From RGIG464 sp045599585 (GTDB taxonomy: Bacteria > Myxococcota_A > Bradymonadia > UBA4248), in assembly GCA_045599585.1 (NCBI GenBank), contig JAZRWH010000058.1, positions 1 through 41,348 of the forward strand: 41,348 bases of DNA. The letters run 5' to 3'. The translations under genes and the position numbers were made by a program. Positions 1 to 8,565 of the stretch are shown here, piece after piece. A model generated the notes under the pieces. The model saw nothing but the letters and a program-made list of their open reading frames with translations, was not told where the DNA came from and did not search any database. Each line of letters starts with the position of its first letter. The first letter of the stretch is position 1.

Positions 1-282
1 TTCAACAAAGCCGTTAAAGTCGTCTTTGATCTTAGCAAAGATACAAAATTACGTGAATGGGCTCGCATGCGCGAAAAAGCCATCATGGATGAACAGTCTG
101 CTTTATCTAATGCCAGAGAAGAAGGAAGACTTGAAGGGAGACTTGAAGGGAGAGAAGAAGGAATACTTGAAGGAAGAGAAGAAGGGAGAGAGCAAATTAT
201 TCAGGCTATGCGTAACGCTGGCATTGATGAAAACACAATTAATACCATTCTAAACTCAAGCCGCAACCCGCTTACAAATTAG
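1..282 (+). CDS. C-terminal part of an Rpn/PD-(D/E)XK nuclease-family transposase-like protein (5' end outside window)
   Basis: The reading frame is open from base 1 and ends at a stop at 280-282, so only the last 93 residues are visible. The fragment has the typical tail of Rpn-family (recombination-promoting nuclease / PD-(D/E)XK transposase-like) proteins: a helix with WARMREKAIMDE, then a charged run alternating Glu-Gly-Arg and Leu-Glu-Gly-Arg (about residues 40-64), then a short closing helix (ending NAGIDENTINTILN). The charged run is encoded by near-identical 12-base units, so its length may vary by slippage. The catalytic nuclease core lies upstream and cannot be checked. An internal ATG at 67 in the same frame is probably not the true start because homology-like sequence continues before it. 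Family assignment rests on the tail pattern only. Confidence 0.7.
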   Translation, partial: FNKAVKVVFDLSKDTKLREWARMREKAIMDEQSALSNAREEGRLEGRLEGREEGILEGREEGREQIIQAMRNAGIDENTINTILNSSRNPLTN

Positions 283-443
283 CAATTCAAGCAGACGCCT
301 AGCTAATATTTAAGACAAAGGCCAATCTAAAAAGCAAACGAAAGCGACGATACATTCAATAAATCGAAAGCTGAAAAAAAATAAAAGCTTCGTTTATGCT
401 GATCAACGCAAAAGGCCAATGCGGTTCGACTGCACGCATCGTC

Positions 444-484
444 AAATAAAAACTTTGCTATTGGCTTTGGAGCCAATAGCAAAG
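444..484 (-). terminator. Intrinsic terminator-like hairpin for the minus-strand lipoprotein gene
   Basis: A perfect 14-bp stem (453-466 with 471-484) closes a 4-base loop. Read on the minus strand it is followed by TTTTTATTT, as in a rho-independent terminator. It sits 48 bases past the stop of the gene at 532-2403. The stem contains TATTGG/CCAATA and belongs to the two-part hairpin family found throughout the window. Confidence 0.7.
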
Positions 485-531
485 CTAGCTGCAGCACCAT
501 AGGGTACATGCGGCTAGTCAATCAATTGGTA

Positions 532-2403
532 TTACTTCAAGAAAACAAGGAATTCAGCCGAAACACCATTGGCATTGCTGTCAACTTTAAACACGGCATT
601 GGTGATGCCCATGGGGAGATGCTCTTCTTTGCCTTCGGGGAATTTTTCGGCTACACGTCTGTCAACTTCAGCCTTGATTTTAGCCTCTTTCTCTTCATCA
701 GTCATTCCCTTGCCCTGGCTTATCAGTTCGGCATTTGCTTCAGAGACATCACGCTGGACATCCCATTTAACGCTCCACTCGTAGCTTTCCATTCTCGATT
801 TGCGCGTATTTTCCATGAATTTGGTATACATCGCATCGGTCGCTACGATTCTGAAGATGCCATTGGCCTCAGAATTCTTAAGCGAAGCTTCTTTATTGAT
901 GTCGGCTTCACTTGTCACAGCAACAAACTCCGTATCAGAAAGCGAAGCGTTGACTGTCATATCGTTCGGAAGTTCGATATCTTCAATGATGCCATTTTTA
1001 ATTTTGTTGGCAAGATCAGGGCTGAGCTTTGACGCAATCTTGGTAGCTTTCACGACGAGATTATCACCCGTAGCGCTAAGCGCAAAATTCATTTTCATTT
1101 TTTTAATATCATTAGAAAGATCTCTCAGAGCAAAGGAGACTGAAGTCCAACCACCAACTACCGAAACTGTTTCTTCGCTATCGACCATATCGGAAATCCC
1201 TTCGAGCTTTCTCTTAACAGAGCGTACATGGCAAGTATCAGCGACAACAAGCAACTCAGGAATGACCTTCTTAGCAAGTTCGATCGTCGAAGATACATTC
1301 AAATTGACTATAGCAGAGCCCAAGTCCGTTTTGCTAATAATCGTAGGGATTTTTTCGGCCGACAAAGCATTAATGCCTTTGATCAAATCAGGATCAGAAA
1401 CATTCACGAAAGCTTTGAAACCGAACATCTTTTCTGAAGTACGTGCAGAAAACGTTACAGACGGAATCTTGGTCATTAAACCGTGGAGGGAGTGTGAACA
1501 AGCTTTATCCTCACGACTGCCATCCATTTCATTGATCGTATCATAGAGTTTCGCGATATTGATATAAGTGAAACCTGCCGTATCCTTCGTGAGGCCACCA
1601 AGTTTGTCAGATTGTAACTGATTATCAGCTTTTTCGAGGTATTGGTCAATTTGGGACGATTTATCCCATGAGCCAAGAATCGTTACACGTTTGCCATCAG
1701 CCTTGACTTCAATACGAATCTTTGTATCTCCAATCTTAGTTTCGTAAGAAAGCGCATCTTCTGTCACAGACTTTTCAGTGATATCCGGCATAAAATAGGA
1801 GAAATCAATCTTACTATAGGCTACGACTGCTTTTAGGAACGAAATAAATTTTTTGGAATCCTTCGTTTTGATGATGAAGACAACGTCCTTGTTTTTCAAG
1901 AATCCGACAGCTTCAGGCTCTGTTCCAAGACCAATCTTAGCTGCAATGTCTTTGCTAAACTTCAGCATCGTTTCATCGTTAAGCTCCCAGTCTTTCGGAG
2001 CAGTCTTGGCTTCGTAATTAACTTTCTCTTTAATATCAGCCAAGCCTTTTCCATCTTTTAGCGCTGCGATATCATCAATATGATCTAATGCCGCATTCAC
2101 TGTAGCGTAAATCAGCTTGGTCTGTTCAAGAGTATCCGCATCGTCGAGTTTTACCTCGAACATATCAGCAATAGCTGCTTTGGCGTCGTTCATTCGCTTG
2201 GTATAGATCTTCTGAAGTTCTTCATCTCCAGTGACTGAAAAGACAGCCGTAGCATCGTCCGGAACATAAGCGAGCAAGGAGTTCACATCCTTTACGCTGC
2301 TCACGACTTTACCCGCTTCAAGCGCTTCCTGTGACTTGCTGCAGCTCACGCCCGTGGCGAGTAAACCTGCTGCCATCAACACCATCAAACTTTTTTTAAA
2401 CAT
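532..2403 (-). CDS. Large lipoprotein of unknown function
   Basis: A 623-residue exported protein. I chose the ATG at 2403 because it follows an AGGAG ribosome site and begins a lipoprotein signal peptide (MFKK, a hydrophobic stretch, then GVSC with the lipidated Cys at 21); the frame itself stays open to 2436. After the signal the protein has a stretch beginning LLAYVPDDATAVFSV, a wording often seen in bacterial proteins that open with 'pushed to N-terminus, ideal values between zero and one' sensor-like domains, but I cannot name a family. The rest alternates beta-rich and Lys/Glu-rich helical segments, with no enzyme motif, membrane helix or repeat that I recognise. Near residues 560-600 there is a charged helical segment rich in Glu/Lys/Arg. 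It is probably anchored to a periplasmic membrane face. It has no clear operon partner: its neighbours are a convergent Rpn-like gene and a divergent serpin gene. Confidence 0.8.
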   Translation of the reverse strand: MFKKSLMVLMAAGLLATGVSCSKSQEALEAGKVVSSVKDVNSLLAYVPDDATAVFSVTGDEELQKIYTKRMNDAKAAIADMFEVKLDDADTLEQTKLIYATVNAALDHIDDIAALKDGKGLADIKEKVNYEAKTAPKDWELNDETMLKFSKDIAAKIGLGTEPEAVGFLKNKDVVFIIKTKDSKKFISFLKAVVAYSKIDFSYFMPDITEKSVTEDALSYETKIGDTKIRIEVKADGKRVTILGSWDKSSQIDQYLEKADNQLQSDKLGGLTKDTAGFTYINIAKLYDTINEMDGSREDKACSHSLHGLMTKIPSVTFSARTSEKMFGFKAFVNVSDPDLIKGINALSAEKIPTIISKTDLGSAIVNLNVSSTIELAKKVIPELLVVADTCHVRSVKRKLEGISDMVDSEETVSVVGGWTSVSFALRDLSNDIKKMKMNFALSATGDNLVVKATKIASKLSPDLANKIKNGIIEDIELPNDMTVNASLSDTEFVAVTSEADINKEASLKNSEANGIFRIVATDAMYTKFMENTRKSRMESYEWSVKWDVQRDVSEANAELISQGKGMTDEEKEAKIKAEVDRRVAEKFPEGKEEHLPMGITNAVFKVDSNANGVSAEFLVFLK

Positions 2404-2431
2404 ATCAAACTCCTGATAAATGATGAGGAGA

Positions 2432-2471
2432 CTCATATCTCATATCTCATATCTCATATCTCATATCTCAT
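2432..2471. repeat. Short tandem repeat, CTCATAT x 5.7
   Basis: The 7-base unit CTCATAT is repeated perfectly five times, then partially. It lies just upstream of the ribosome site of the minus-strand lipoprotein gene, so it falls in the 5' leader or promoter of that gene. A perfect 7-mer array in this place can change copy number by slippage and alter promoter or leader spacing. Confidence 0.9.
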
Positions 2472-2679
2472 CTGACTTCGAAAAACTATTGATTCAAAAC
2501 TCCTTTTTTGAACCAAACATACTCTTGTATGTTACCGCATCTAATCAAATATCACAATATGGGAATAAACGCGTTACATCGAATTTTTTCTTTCAAAATC
2601 ATTATATTTCATATATTTGCTCGTTTTTTTGTTGTACTTGCCTATCTTCAAGTCGAAACTTTGTTGCATTTTTTGCTTC

Positions 2680-2765
2680 GCCTATTGCCCTGCGGCCAAT
2701 ACGGCTTCGCTGCCAGCCTATTCGCTTACGCGAATACGGCCGGCTTCTCGCTATTCGGTCACTGA
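2680..2765. repeat. Two-part hairpin repeat cluster
   Basis: Contains one clear member of the hairpin family: TATTCGC (2719-2725), a 4-base loop, GCGAATA (2730-2736), with outer arm GCC/GGC. Flanking fragments such as GGCCAATACGGC look like worn copies. It lies in the 525-base space between the divergent lipoprotein and serpin genes. The remainder of that space is AT-rich, and I see no gene in it. Confidence 0.6.
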
Positions 2766-2928
2766 CAATGGTTGAACAATTAAACTTCGTTACCAGCTAC
2801 CTTAAACAATCCACCCAATGAATCGTTTTAGAACTTTGAAAAATGACTTTGCTACGCTAGAAAGGAGTCCGTTGCAGCATTAACTGCTGCTTTCTATTTC
2901 TAAACATTTCGCAAAAGAGCACGTTAAC

Positions 2929-4200
2929 ATGAAAAAAACATTCGTCATGGCAAGTATGATCACAGCTGTGGGCATGATGGGATGCTCAAAACCCCAACCA
3001 ACACCAGAAACACCCAATCCCGAAGCTTCCGCACCAATCGCCGAAGCTGACAGTGCCCCCCAAACCAAAACCTGCCAAAATCCCTCTACCGTTGAAATTG
3101 ATGCTGATACCTGGGCTGACGCCAACAACACTTTTGGCCTTAAACTACTCGCTGCACAAAAAGGTACAGCCGTCGTTTCGCCGTACTCGGCCGAACGCGT
3201 ACTCGGTATGACGCTTGACGGTGCTTGTGGCGATACAGCCTCCGAAATGCGTACAGCCCTCAGCTTGCCTGACGCCAAAAATCTGAGTGAGGCCGGTTCC
3301 CTGCTCGAACAAGCCATGCTCGAAAATACTGACAAAATCGAACTCAGCATCGATTACCGTATCTGGACAAAAATTAACCTTAAAGATGCTTACCAAACGA
3401 GCATTAAAGCAAATTACGGCATAGAGCCCACAACGTTGGATTTCGCTGCTGACCCCGAAAAAGCACGTACGACAATCAACGATGATATCGCCAAATCAAC
3501 CCAAAACCGCATCCAAAACCTGCTTGCTCCTGGTTCGATCACTTCGCTTACAAGCACTGTACTCACCAATGCTGTGTACTTCAAAGCCCCATGGGACAAG
3601 GCTTTTAAAGCACAAAACACTCAAAAAGCCGACTTTTATGGACTCGACGGCACAACTCAAGTCGACATGATGCACCACACGGCACAACATTTTGCCTTCG
3701 AAAACGACCATTACACGGCATTCACCATGGACTTTAAAAATGCTAACTATTCGTTCATGGTTATTTTGCCCAAAGAATCAAGAGCTGAAGCACTGGCAAA
3801 TGTTGAATCAAATCTATCAGCTGCGTCAATCCGCGAGATCCTTAACCAATTTGCTCCGTTTGATGTCGCCCTTTCGATGCCGAAATTCCGCATTGACACA
3901 ACGACGATGCTGACTGACATTTTAAAAAACCTTGGCATGAAAAAAGCTTTCGGCGAAGCAGATTTTTCGTCAATGACTGATGCCGACGTACGCATCAGCG
4001 AAGTTGTCCAAAAGGCCTTCTTAGAAGTATCTGAAGAGGGTGCCGAAGCTGCCGCAGCAACAGGTGTCGTCATGCAGCTACGCATGGCTCCGCCCAGATT
4101 AAAATCGATGACGATCAACGTAGATCATCCGTTCCTCTATGGAATCATCGAACGTTCAACGGGAACACTTTTATTTGTTGGCCGCGTTACAACACTCTAA
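2929..4200 (+). CDS. Serpin-family serine protease inhibitor, lipoprotein
   Basis: A 423-residue serpin, the usual size for the fold plus a leader. It starts with a lipoprotein signal (MKK, hydrophobic core, MMGC with Cys19) and a short Pro-rich spacer (about residues 20-45), then the serpin domain. Diagnostic parts are NAVYFKAPW, the shutter/breach region near residues 335-365, and the C-terminal DHPFLYGII segment. The reactive-centre loop is at about 369-390. Its hinge reads EEG (369-371) then small residues through T378, the pattern of inhibitory serpins, which need a mobile hinge. Counting from E369 as P17 puts P1 at Arg385 and P1' at Met386, so a protease that cuts after Arg is the expected target. 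Lipidation would place it on an outer surface or in the periplasm. It has its own transcription unit, with a hairpin following. Confidence 0.93.
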   Translation: MKKTFVMASMITAVGMMGCSKPQPTPETPNPEASAPIAEADSAPQTKTCQNPSTVEIDADTWADANNTFGLKLLAAQKGTAVVSPYSAERVLGMTLDGACGDTASEMRTALSLPDAKNLSEAGSLLEQAMLENTDKIELSIDYRIWTKINLKDAYQTSIKANYGIEPTTLDFAADPEKARTTINDDIAKSTQNRIQNLLAPGSITSLTSTVLTNAVYFKAPWDKAFKAQNTQKADFYGLDGTTQVDMMHHTAQHFAFENDHYTAFTMDFKNANYSFMVILPKESRAEALANVESNLSAASIREILNQFAPFDVALSMPKFRIDTTTMLTDILKNLGMKKAFGEADFSSMTDADVRISEVVQKAFLEVSEEGAEAAAATGVVMQLRMAPPRLKSMTINVDHPFLYGIIERSTGTLLFVGRVTTL

Positions 4201-4227
4201 ATTCCACTTCACTTACCCCTATCTTTA

Positions 4228-4249
4228 CGCGGTGCCCGCGAGCACCGCG
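4228..4249 (+). terminator. Possible terminator hairpin after the serpin gene
   Basis: An 8-bp perfect GC-rich stem (CGCGGTGC with GCACCGCG) around a 6-base loop, 28 bases after the serpin stop codon. No T-run follows, so it may be an mRNA-stabilising hairpin or a repeat rather than an intrinsic terminator. Confidence 0.4.
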
Positions 4250-4325
4250 TCACAACGTATCGCTCATTCCTAACATTATCCTTTAGTTTTCAAGCTCGTT
4301 TTCTTATATAATGTTAGAGAAAAGC

Positions 4326-4358
4326 GGCGTCTCCTCATACCCCGGAGGCGCCCCGAGC
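4326..4358. promoter_or_regulatory. Leader hairpin upstream of the RelA/SpoT-like gene
   Basis: GGCGTCTCC (4328-4336 approximately) can pair with GGAGGCGCC (from 4344) with one G-U pair. The 15-base string GGAGGCGCCCCGAGC at 4344-4358 recurs at 32857-32871, upstream of the TPR gene at 32923. There it forms an intrinsic terminator; here the T-run is missing. Function unknown. Confidence 0.35.
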
Positions 4359-4437
4359 CCTTCAATCATGGAAAGCCGTTGGCTCAAGGCTAGCCAATCC
4401 GTGGTTGTTTTTTCGTGAATGGCTTTCGGAGCATTAA

Positions 4438-5643
4438 ATGATCACAATTGGTAATTATATTCACCGCAGTGAATTGGAAGACTTATTTTGGCGTTGGCTT
4501 CACGGCCAGGTTCTTCCAGACGATCCCGAACGCGTTACCAAACTCATCCACTTTAACAACCTTTACGTTAACCGCTATCTCGGGTTGTGGTCTAAACAAC
4601 TGTTTTCGGCGCTTTCTGGTGCGCAAGCTGTCGAAGTGCCGATCAGCACGAAGGCTGATCTCAAAGACGCTCTCGTCAGTTATCCCCACTACCACGACGA
4701 ACGCATCGACGAACTCGTTCGCAACTATCTGGCGCACCGTGAATTGTACTACCTAGAAACGCCCATCCACGGAAAACTCTATTTTTCGGGCAACGGAGCG
4801 AACCACCGTATGGTTGGCTCTCAGCGTATCAAACGTGCGCGCCGTCTTGCTGAAAAATGTGCGCGTCGCATTATCGACATGATTTTTAGCGCCATTAAAC
4901 AACGCGCTGAGGACTATGCTAATCGCCGTGCACAAACAATGGGCATCGAACGCAGTCAACTCGTCACAAGTGAACAAGACATGATCAAAGAATTCGAACA
5001 TGCCGAAAGCAAGATCATTGAAGATCTGCGGGACGGTATCAAGTTTCCCAGGATCACGGCTTCACCGATCAACGACGTTGCTGGTCTTAAAGTCATTCTC
5101 GAACCAGACCAGGTGCCACGCCTCTACGACTACCTTGAAACGCGCACGCGCTGCGATATCATTGAGATTGAACCGCACCACCGTCCGAACTACAATGCCA
5201 CGAATCTCATTATTCGAGGAAGACCTAACAAAGAGCTGTTGGTCAAAGAACCGCTTGATCCGCGCCTCGTTGAAAGCATGCGAAACCGCGGACTTTGGCT
5301 CGGCGACATACAAAAAGAATTCGAAAACTTCGTCTACGACGGCGAAGATGAAGTGTACGTCGAAATTATCTACGCTTCGTTTGGCGACCTCCTTGAATCC
5401 GAAATAGGCAAATCAATGCACGAATCGCGTATCGCTGATCAACGATCGCGCGAAGAATACACAGGACATCTCGCTCGAAACATCGAATACCTTGTTCAAT
5501 ATATCTTTGCATTCGCCTCGTTCCCAAGCGCCGAACTCAAAGAATGTGCCATCAAAGTTTGGACACATTATCTACCAGACTATTTTAATGAAGTACTTAA
5601 ATCACTTTATCGCATCCAGGATCCGATGCAGTTTTATAATTAA
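4438..5643 (+). CDS. Protein with a divergent RelA/SpoT-like nucleotidyltransferase domain
   Basis: A 401-residue cytosolic protein without a signal or membrane helix. The N-terminal half (1-185) is helical and charged. Residues about 195-330 follow the layout of the RelA/SpoT (p)ppGpp synthetase fold: PRITASPINDVAGLKVI holds the conserved Asp (D213) that binds metal in true synthetases. The segment HHRPNYNATN aligns with the Tyr-bearing guanosine-binding strand (Y252). VEIIYASFGDLLESEIGKSMHE resembles the EVQIRT...AE...H segment, with the second acidic residue at E309 and a following His. The ATP-loop R-x-K block is not obvious, and there is no HD hydrolase, TGS or ACT domain. It could be a small synthetase, a toxSAS-like enzyme or an inactive relative. 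I infer the fold from motif order only. It stands alone, with a strong hairpin downstream. Confidence 0.6.
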   Translation: MITIGNYIHRSELEDLFWRWLHGQVLPDDPERVTKLIHFNNLYVNRYLGLWSKQLFSALSGAQAVEVPISTKADLKDALVSYPHYHDERIDELVRNYLAHRELYYLETPIHGKLYFSGNGANHRMVGSQRIKRARRLAEKCARRIIDMIFSAIKQRAEDYANRRAQTMGIERSQLVTSEQDMIKEFEHAESKIIEDLRDGIKFPRITASPINDVAGLKVILEPDQVPRLYDYLETRTRCDIIEIEPHHRPNYNATNLIIRGRPNKELLVKEPLDPRLVESMRNRGLWLGDIQKEFENFVYDGEDEVYVEIIYASFGDLLESEIGKSMHESRIADQRSREEYTGHLARNIEYLVQYIFAFASFPSAELKECAIKVWTHYLPDYFNEVLKSLYRIQDPMQFYN

Positions 5644-5651
5644 TCCTTAGT

Positions 5652-5714
5652 CTTCAATAAATCTCGGCTCTGCAACTTATATATATTTTTTTCGTGCAGA
5701 GCCGATTATTGAAG
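5652..5714 (+). terminator. Long hairpin after the RelA/SpoT-like gene
   Basis: A near-perfect inverted repeat of about 20 bp per arm (CTTCAATAA...CGGCTCTGCA against TGCAGAGCCG...TTATTGAAG, with a 3-base bulge) encloses an AT-rich loop of about 20 bases ending in a T-run. It lies 8 bases past the stop codon. It probably terminates or protects the transcript, though the T-run lies in the loop. Confidence 0.5.
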
Positions 5715-5769
5715 CGCACTAATAATCTATCCGGTCTTTTTGTGCAGCCCGCTGAACAAAATAGAATGA

Positions 5770-5803
5770 ACAGTTAATGAGAATATGTTGTGGGACAGCA
5801 GTG
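5770..5803. mobile_element. Solo right end of the MITE family
   Basis: These 34 bases (ACAGTTAATGAGAATATG, then TTGTGGGACAGCAGTG) are nearly identical to the right ends of the elements at 32456-32770 and 40838-41281, including the whole 14-base terminal repeat. No left end is present nearby, so this is a decayed or one-ended copy. Confidence 0.75.
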
Positions 5804-6061
5804 ACCGTAAACGAAACTTTTTGTGTAACAATAATAACAATTGTACACTTATACATTTCTAATACAAACTAACAATTTATATATCCCTAGATAAAATTAT
5901 AATATATAAAAGTATTACTATTCATACTGGGTATAAAACAAAATGGGGAGCGCAGGAAGCCGCCAACTAAAATAACTCGCCAGTAGAAGCCTATGAAACG
6001 AGGAGAGCAAAATACATAAAAATATAACAAATCTAGGATAGAGTATTAGATTAATAGAAAT
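5804..6061. other. AT-rich spacer without a gene
   Basis: About 260 bases of AT-rich sequence with frequent stops in all frames lie between the MITE remnant and the terminator of the FHA/AgmX gene. I see no RNA gene, promoter cluster or long repeat in it. Confidence 0.6.
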
Positions 6062-6104
6062 AAAAAACTAAAAAAAGCGCTAAAATCAAAGATTTCAGCG
6101 CTTT
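6062..6104 (-). terminator. Intrinsic terminator of the FHA/AgmX-domain gene
   Basis: A 14-bp stem (6074-6087 with 6091-6104, one G-U pair) with a 3-base loop. On the minus strand it is followed by TTTAGTTTTTT. It lies 20 bases past the stop of the gene at 6124-8142. Confidence 0.85.
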
Positions 6105-6123
6105 AGGTTAGCTTATGAGGCGA

Positions 6124-8142
6124 TTAGTTGCCGCCACCTGCCGAGAAGTCGAACGGGTAAACAACGGAGCACATACCACCACCCTTAGGCTGGGGGAAGC
6201 GCCAGTGAGCAATACTGTTCGACATACAATTTTCAACAGCTTTGTTCTTCATGGTTGTTTCTTTAACGAAGACTTTAGTGACAGAGCCATCGGGAGCAAC
6301 GAACCAGTTCATAGTAACTTTACCGTTGAGGCCTTTAATTTTAGCGAGCTCACGTTCATAGCAAGCACGGAGTTCACCGGTATGCTGACGAACGATTTTC
6401 TGGATAACACGTTTATCAAGAGAGCCGTTAACGTCAGGGTTAAGGGCTTTCATCTGAGGCGCATGTTGACCTTTTTCGCCAAGATTACCTGTATGGGAAC
6501 GAGCAGCTGCGCCAACAGCACCGCCGCCACCACGACCACCAGGGCCAAAACCGCCAGCACCGAAGCCGCCCATTGCTGCGCCGCCGCCGCCGCCACCGAC
6601 CATACCCATGCCGTAACCAGCACTTGCAGCTGCAGCACTTGCGTCGAAGGAGGACCAGTCGAGATCCATATTATCGAGATTGGCGCCGACTGCGAGCATG
6701 GAGTTCATTGCGTTGGCCTGGGCAAGAAGACCGGTTGCCTGGGCAGCACCAACAGCTTCACTACGACTCATGCCAGAACCTGTAGAAGCACCTGCACCGC
6801 TGGAATTTGACGATGAAGCGGCAAAAGGCGTCGGCTCAGCAACGGCTTCTGCATTCTCATCAGGCTCAGTCGGTTCTTCAGTTTCTTCCTCATCAGGCTT
6901 TTCTTCTTCTTTCGCTTCATCTTCTTCAGGCGGCTGAACAAGTGCTTCTGCGAAACGAGAAGTCGTGAGGATGCGATCGATCATGAGCGCATCAACACGG
7001 TCAGTTGCGAAAAGAATAAGCGAGAAAAATGCAGCGTGAATCAACAACGAAGCAGCAAAACTTCCGATGACACCCGTATTAAATCCACCAAAAATGGGAA
7101 CCGGGACAAGACTGGGTCTCGCCATATGGACGAGAAGACTTGCATCTCCAAACTGGAGTTTTGCACGCGTCATGCCGTCAATTGCGACCTGAAGCACACC
7201 CGCATTATTAAGAATTCCAGCATTGGAATCTGCTTTAAGATCCTTAAATAGAATCTTTTCGGCACCCAATTTGTTGGGATCACCTACGATGAATCCATCG
7301 TAATCAGGTGAAATCAAAAGAACCCACTGTTTGCCATTGTATCGCAGAATTGGCTTGCTACCCTTGAGTCGCGGGTCAACAATACCAAAATCAACTCTAC
7401 CTTTACCATCCGTACATGCACCGGCTGTAATAACGCCTTTGCCTGGTTTGGAATAGGTGGCTAAGTTGAGAACAGAGTCTTTCCATACAAGCGCTACTTC
7501 AAGTGTACCATTGCCAGCAGGACACTTTTCGGACAAAAATCTACGCTCGTAAGAAACTGGACGCTTTTTGCGGATAATCTTCTTTGCAACGGGAGCCGAT
7601 GCATTGAATCCACCACCAAACGGAGCTGCCGCCTTTTTGGCCGCAAAAGCCGATGCCGTCGAAGATTCTGCTGGCGCTTCGGACTTCTTGAGCGATACAG
7701 GCGCTACTGCCGGTGATGATGCTACAGGCGCTGCCGGTGCAGCTGGCGCTTCGGATGCTTGACGCATCACTTCTTCTGCTGATGCCGTTATCGTTGCGCC
7801 TGACTCTTCTTCCTCTTCTACTGGAGCCGCTTCCGCTACACTCTCTGAACTGACCCTTACACTGATCTTGCCAAATCGTAGCGTTGACCCCATTGAAAAT
7901 GTTGCTGAACTTCCCTTGGGCACTTGCGTTTCATTCACAAATGTCCCACCGATGCTGTTACGATCGGTGACTTTACACGTAGAAGCATCTACAACTTCTA
8001 TCTGTGCATGAATAGCACCAACACTGCTGTCGCTTAAAACAACATTGTTCGTACCGAGTTTGCCGACTTTTATTACCGGCTTGTCTAGCGTTATGACATT
8101 GGATACGGTTCCATCCGCTCCAAGGATTTCAAACTTTAACAT
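6124..8142 (-). CDS. FHA domain / TM / AgmX-PglI C-terminal domain protein (GltG-like)
   Basis: A 672-residue inner-membrane protein. Residues 1-100 form a forkhead-associated domain (KVGKLGTNNVVLSD, then IHAQIEV, then DRNSIGGTFVN), which usually binds phospho-Thr. An Ala/Pro-rich linker (about 105-190) leads to a second globular domain (about 195-345). A single membrane helix follows at about 353-379, then an acidic Glu/Pro stretch, a Gly-rich segment near 515-545, and a TonB-C-like AgmX/PglI domain at 580-672 containing CYERELAKIKGLNGKV and ending VYPFDFS. This is the architecture of Myxococcus PglI/GltG, an energy-transducing part of the gliding complex that spans the periplasm. A clear AGGAG site supports the start. 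It is the last gene after a small exported protein, downstream of two TPR genes in GltD-E-F-G order. The gene name is withheld because orthology is inferred from architecture and order. Confidence 0.85.
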   Translation of the reverse strand: MLKFEILGADGTVSNVITLDKPVIKVGKLGTNNVVLSDSSVGAIHAQIEVVDASTCKVTDRNSIGGTFVNETQVPKGSSATFSMGSTLRFGKISVRVSSESVAEAAPVEEEEESGATITASAEEVMRQASEAPAAPAAPVASSPAVAPVSLKKSEAPAESSTASAFAAKKAAAPFGGGFNASAPVAKKIIRKKRPVSYERRFLSEKCPAGNGTLEVALVWKDSVLNLATYSKPGKGVITAGACTDGKGRVDFGIVDPRLKGSKPILRYNGKQWVLLISPDYDGFIVGDPNKLGAEKILFKDLKADSNAGILNNAGVLQVAIDGMTRAKLQFGDASLLVHMARPSLVPVPIFGGFNTGVIGSFAASLLIHAAFFSLILFATDRVDALMIDRILTTSRFAEALVQPPEEDEAKEEEKPDEEETEEPTEPDENAEAVAEPTPFAASSSNSSGAGASTGSGMSRSEAVGAAQATGLLAQANAMNSMLAVGANLDNMDLDWSSFDASAAAASAGYGMGMVGGGGGGAAMGGFGAGGFGPGGRGGGGAVGAAARSHTGNLGEKGQHAPQMKALNPDVNGSLDKRVIQKIVRQHTGELRACYERELAKIKGLNGKVTMNWFVAPDGSVTKVFVKETTMKNKAVENCMSNSIAHWRFPQPKGGGMCSVVYPFDFSAGGGN

Positions 8143-8185
8143 CGCTTTCTCCTCTTAGACCATCTCGGTTGTAAAACTACGATGT

Positions 8186-8422
8186 TTAAAGTTCATCCAC
8201 TGTCTTACGCATTTCGTCCACGAAATCTTCGCGGGCTTTGATTAAGCTTGACAACTCGTCTATTTCCTTGACGTTAATTTGTGAAGACGTCGGCATCATG
8301 AGATCACCCTCGATGCGGTCATCCTCGAACACGATCTCCTTGACCTTGTCGTCTTGAGCGAAAGCGGCACTGCTCGCAAACATAATGCCCAGTACTACGC
8401 CTGTGCTAATGAGTTTTTTCAT
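8186..8422 (-). CDS. Small exported protein in the GltF position
   Basis: A 78-residue protein with a clean Sec signal peptide (MKKLISTGVVLGIMFASSAAFAQ, cleavage after AFA at about 22). The ATG at 8422 is preferred over the in-frame TTG at 8428 because AAGGAG lies seven bases before it. The mature part is acidic (net negative) and ends in a predicted helix (IDELSSLIKAREDFVDEMRKTVDEL). I recognise no domain. It lies 43 bases upstream of the FHA/AgmX gene and is very likely co-transcribed with it. In Myxococcus the small periplasmic GltF lies between GltE and GltG, so this is a positional match only; sequence similarity was not testable here. Confidence 0.8.
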   Translation of the reverse strand: MKKLISTGVVLGIMFASSAAFAQDDKVKEIVFEDDRIEGDLMMPTSSQINVKEIDELSSLIKAREDFVDEMRKTVDEL

Positions 8423-8565
8423 GTTCAAGCTCCTTATAGTAACTCACAAAATCCCCCACAACATCTTCTAACGCTTTTTCTATAAAATAGCAAGTGTACT
8501 GATACGTGTATGCACAGAGTTCTTCAATTCTTTCACATAACGACCATACACAACGTCATGCTTGT

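Noticed and set aside
508..1546. Long plus-strand frames at 508-1032 and 800-1546
   Set aside because: They lie antisense to the lipoprotein gene at 532-2403, which has a signal peptide, ribosome site and terminator.
6115..6810. 231-residue Thr/Ala/Cys-rich frame on the plus strand
   Set aside because: It is the antisense of the Gly-rich and C-terminal part of the FHA/AgmX gene, which has proper domains and a ribosome site.
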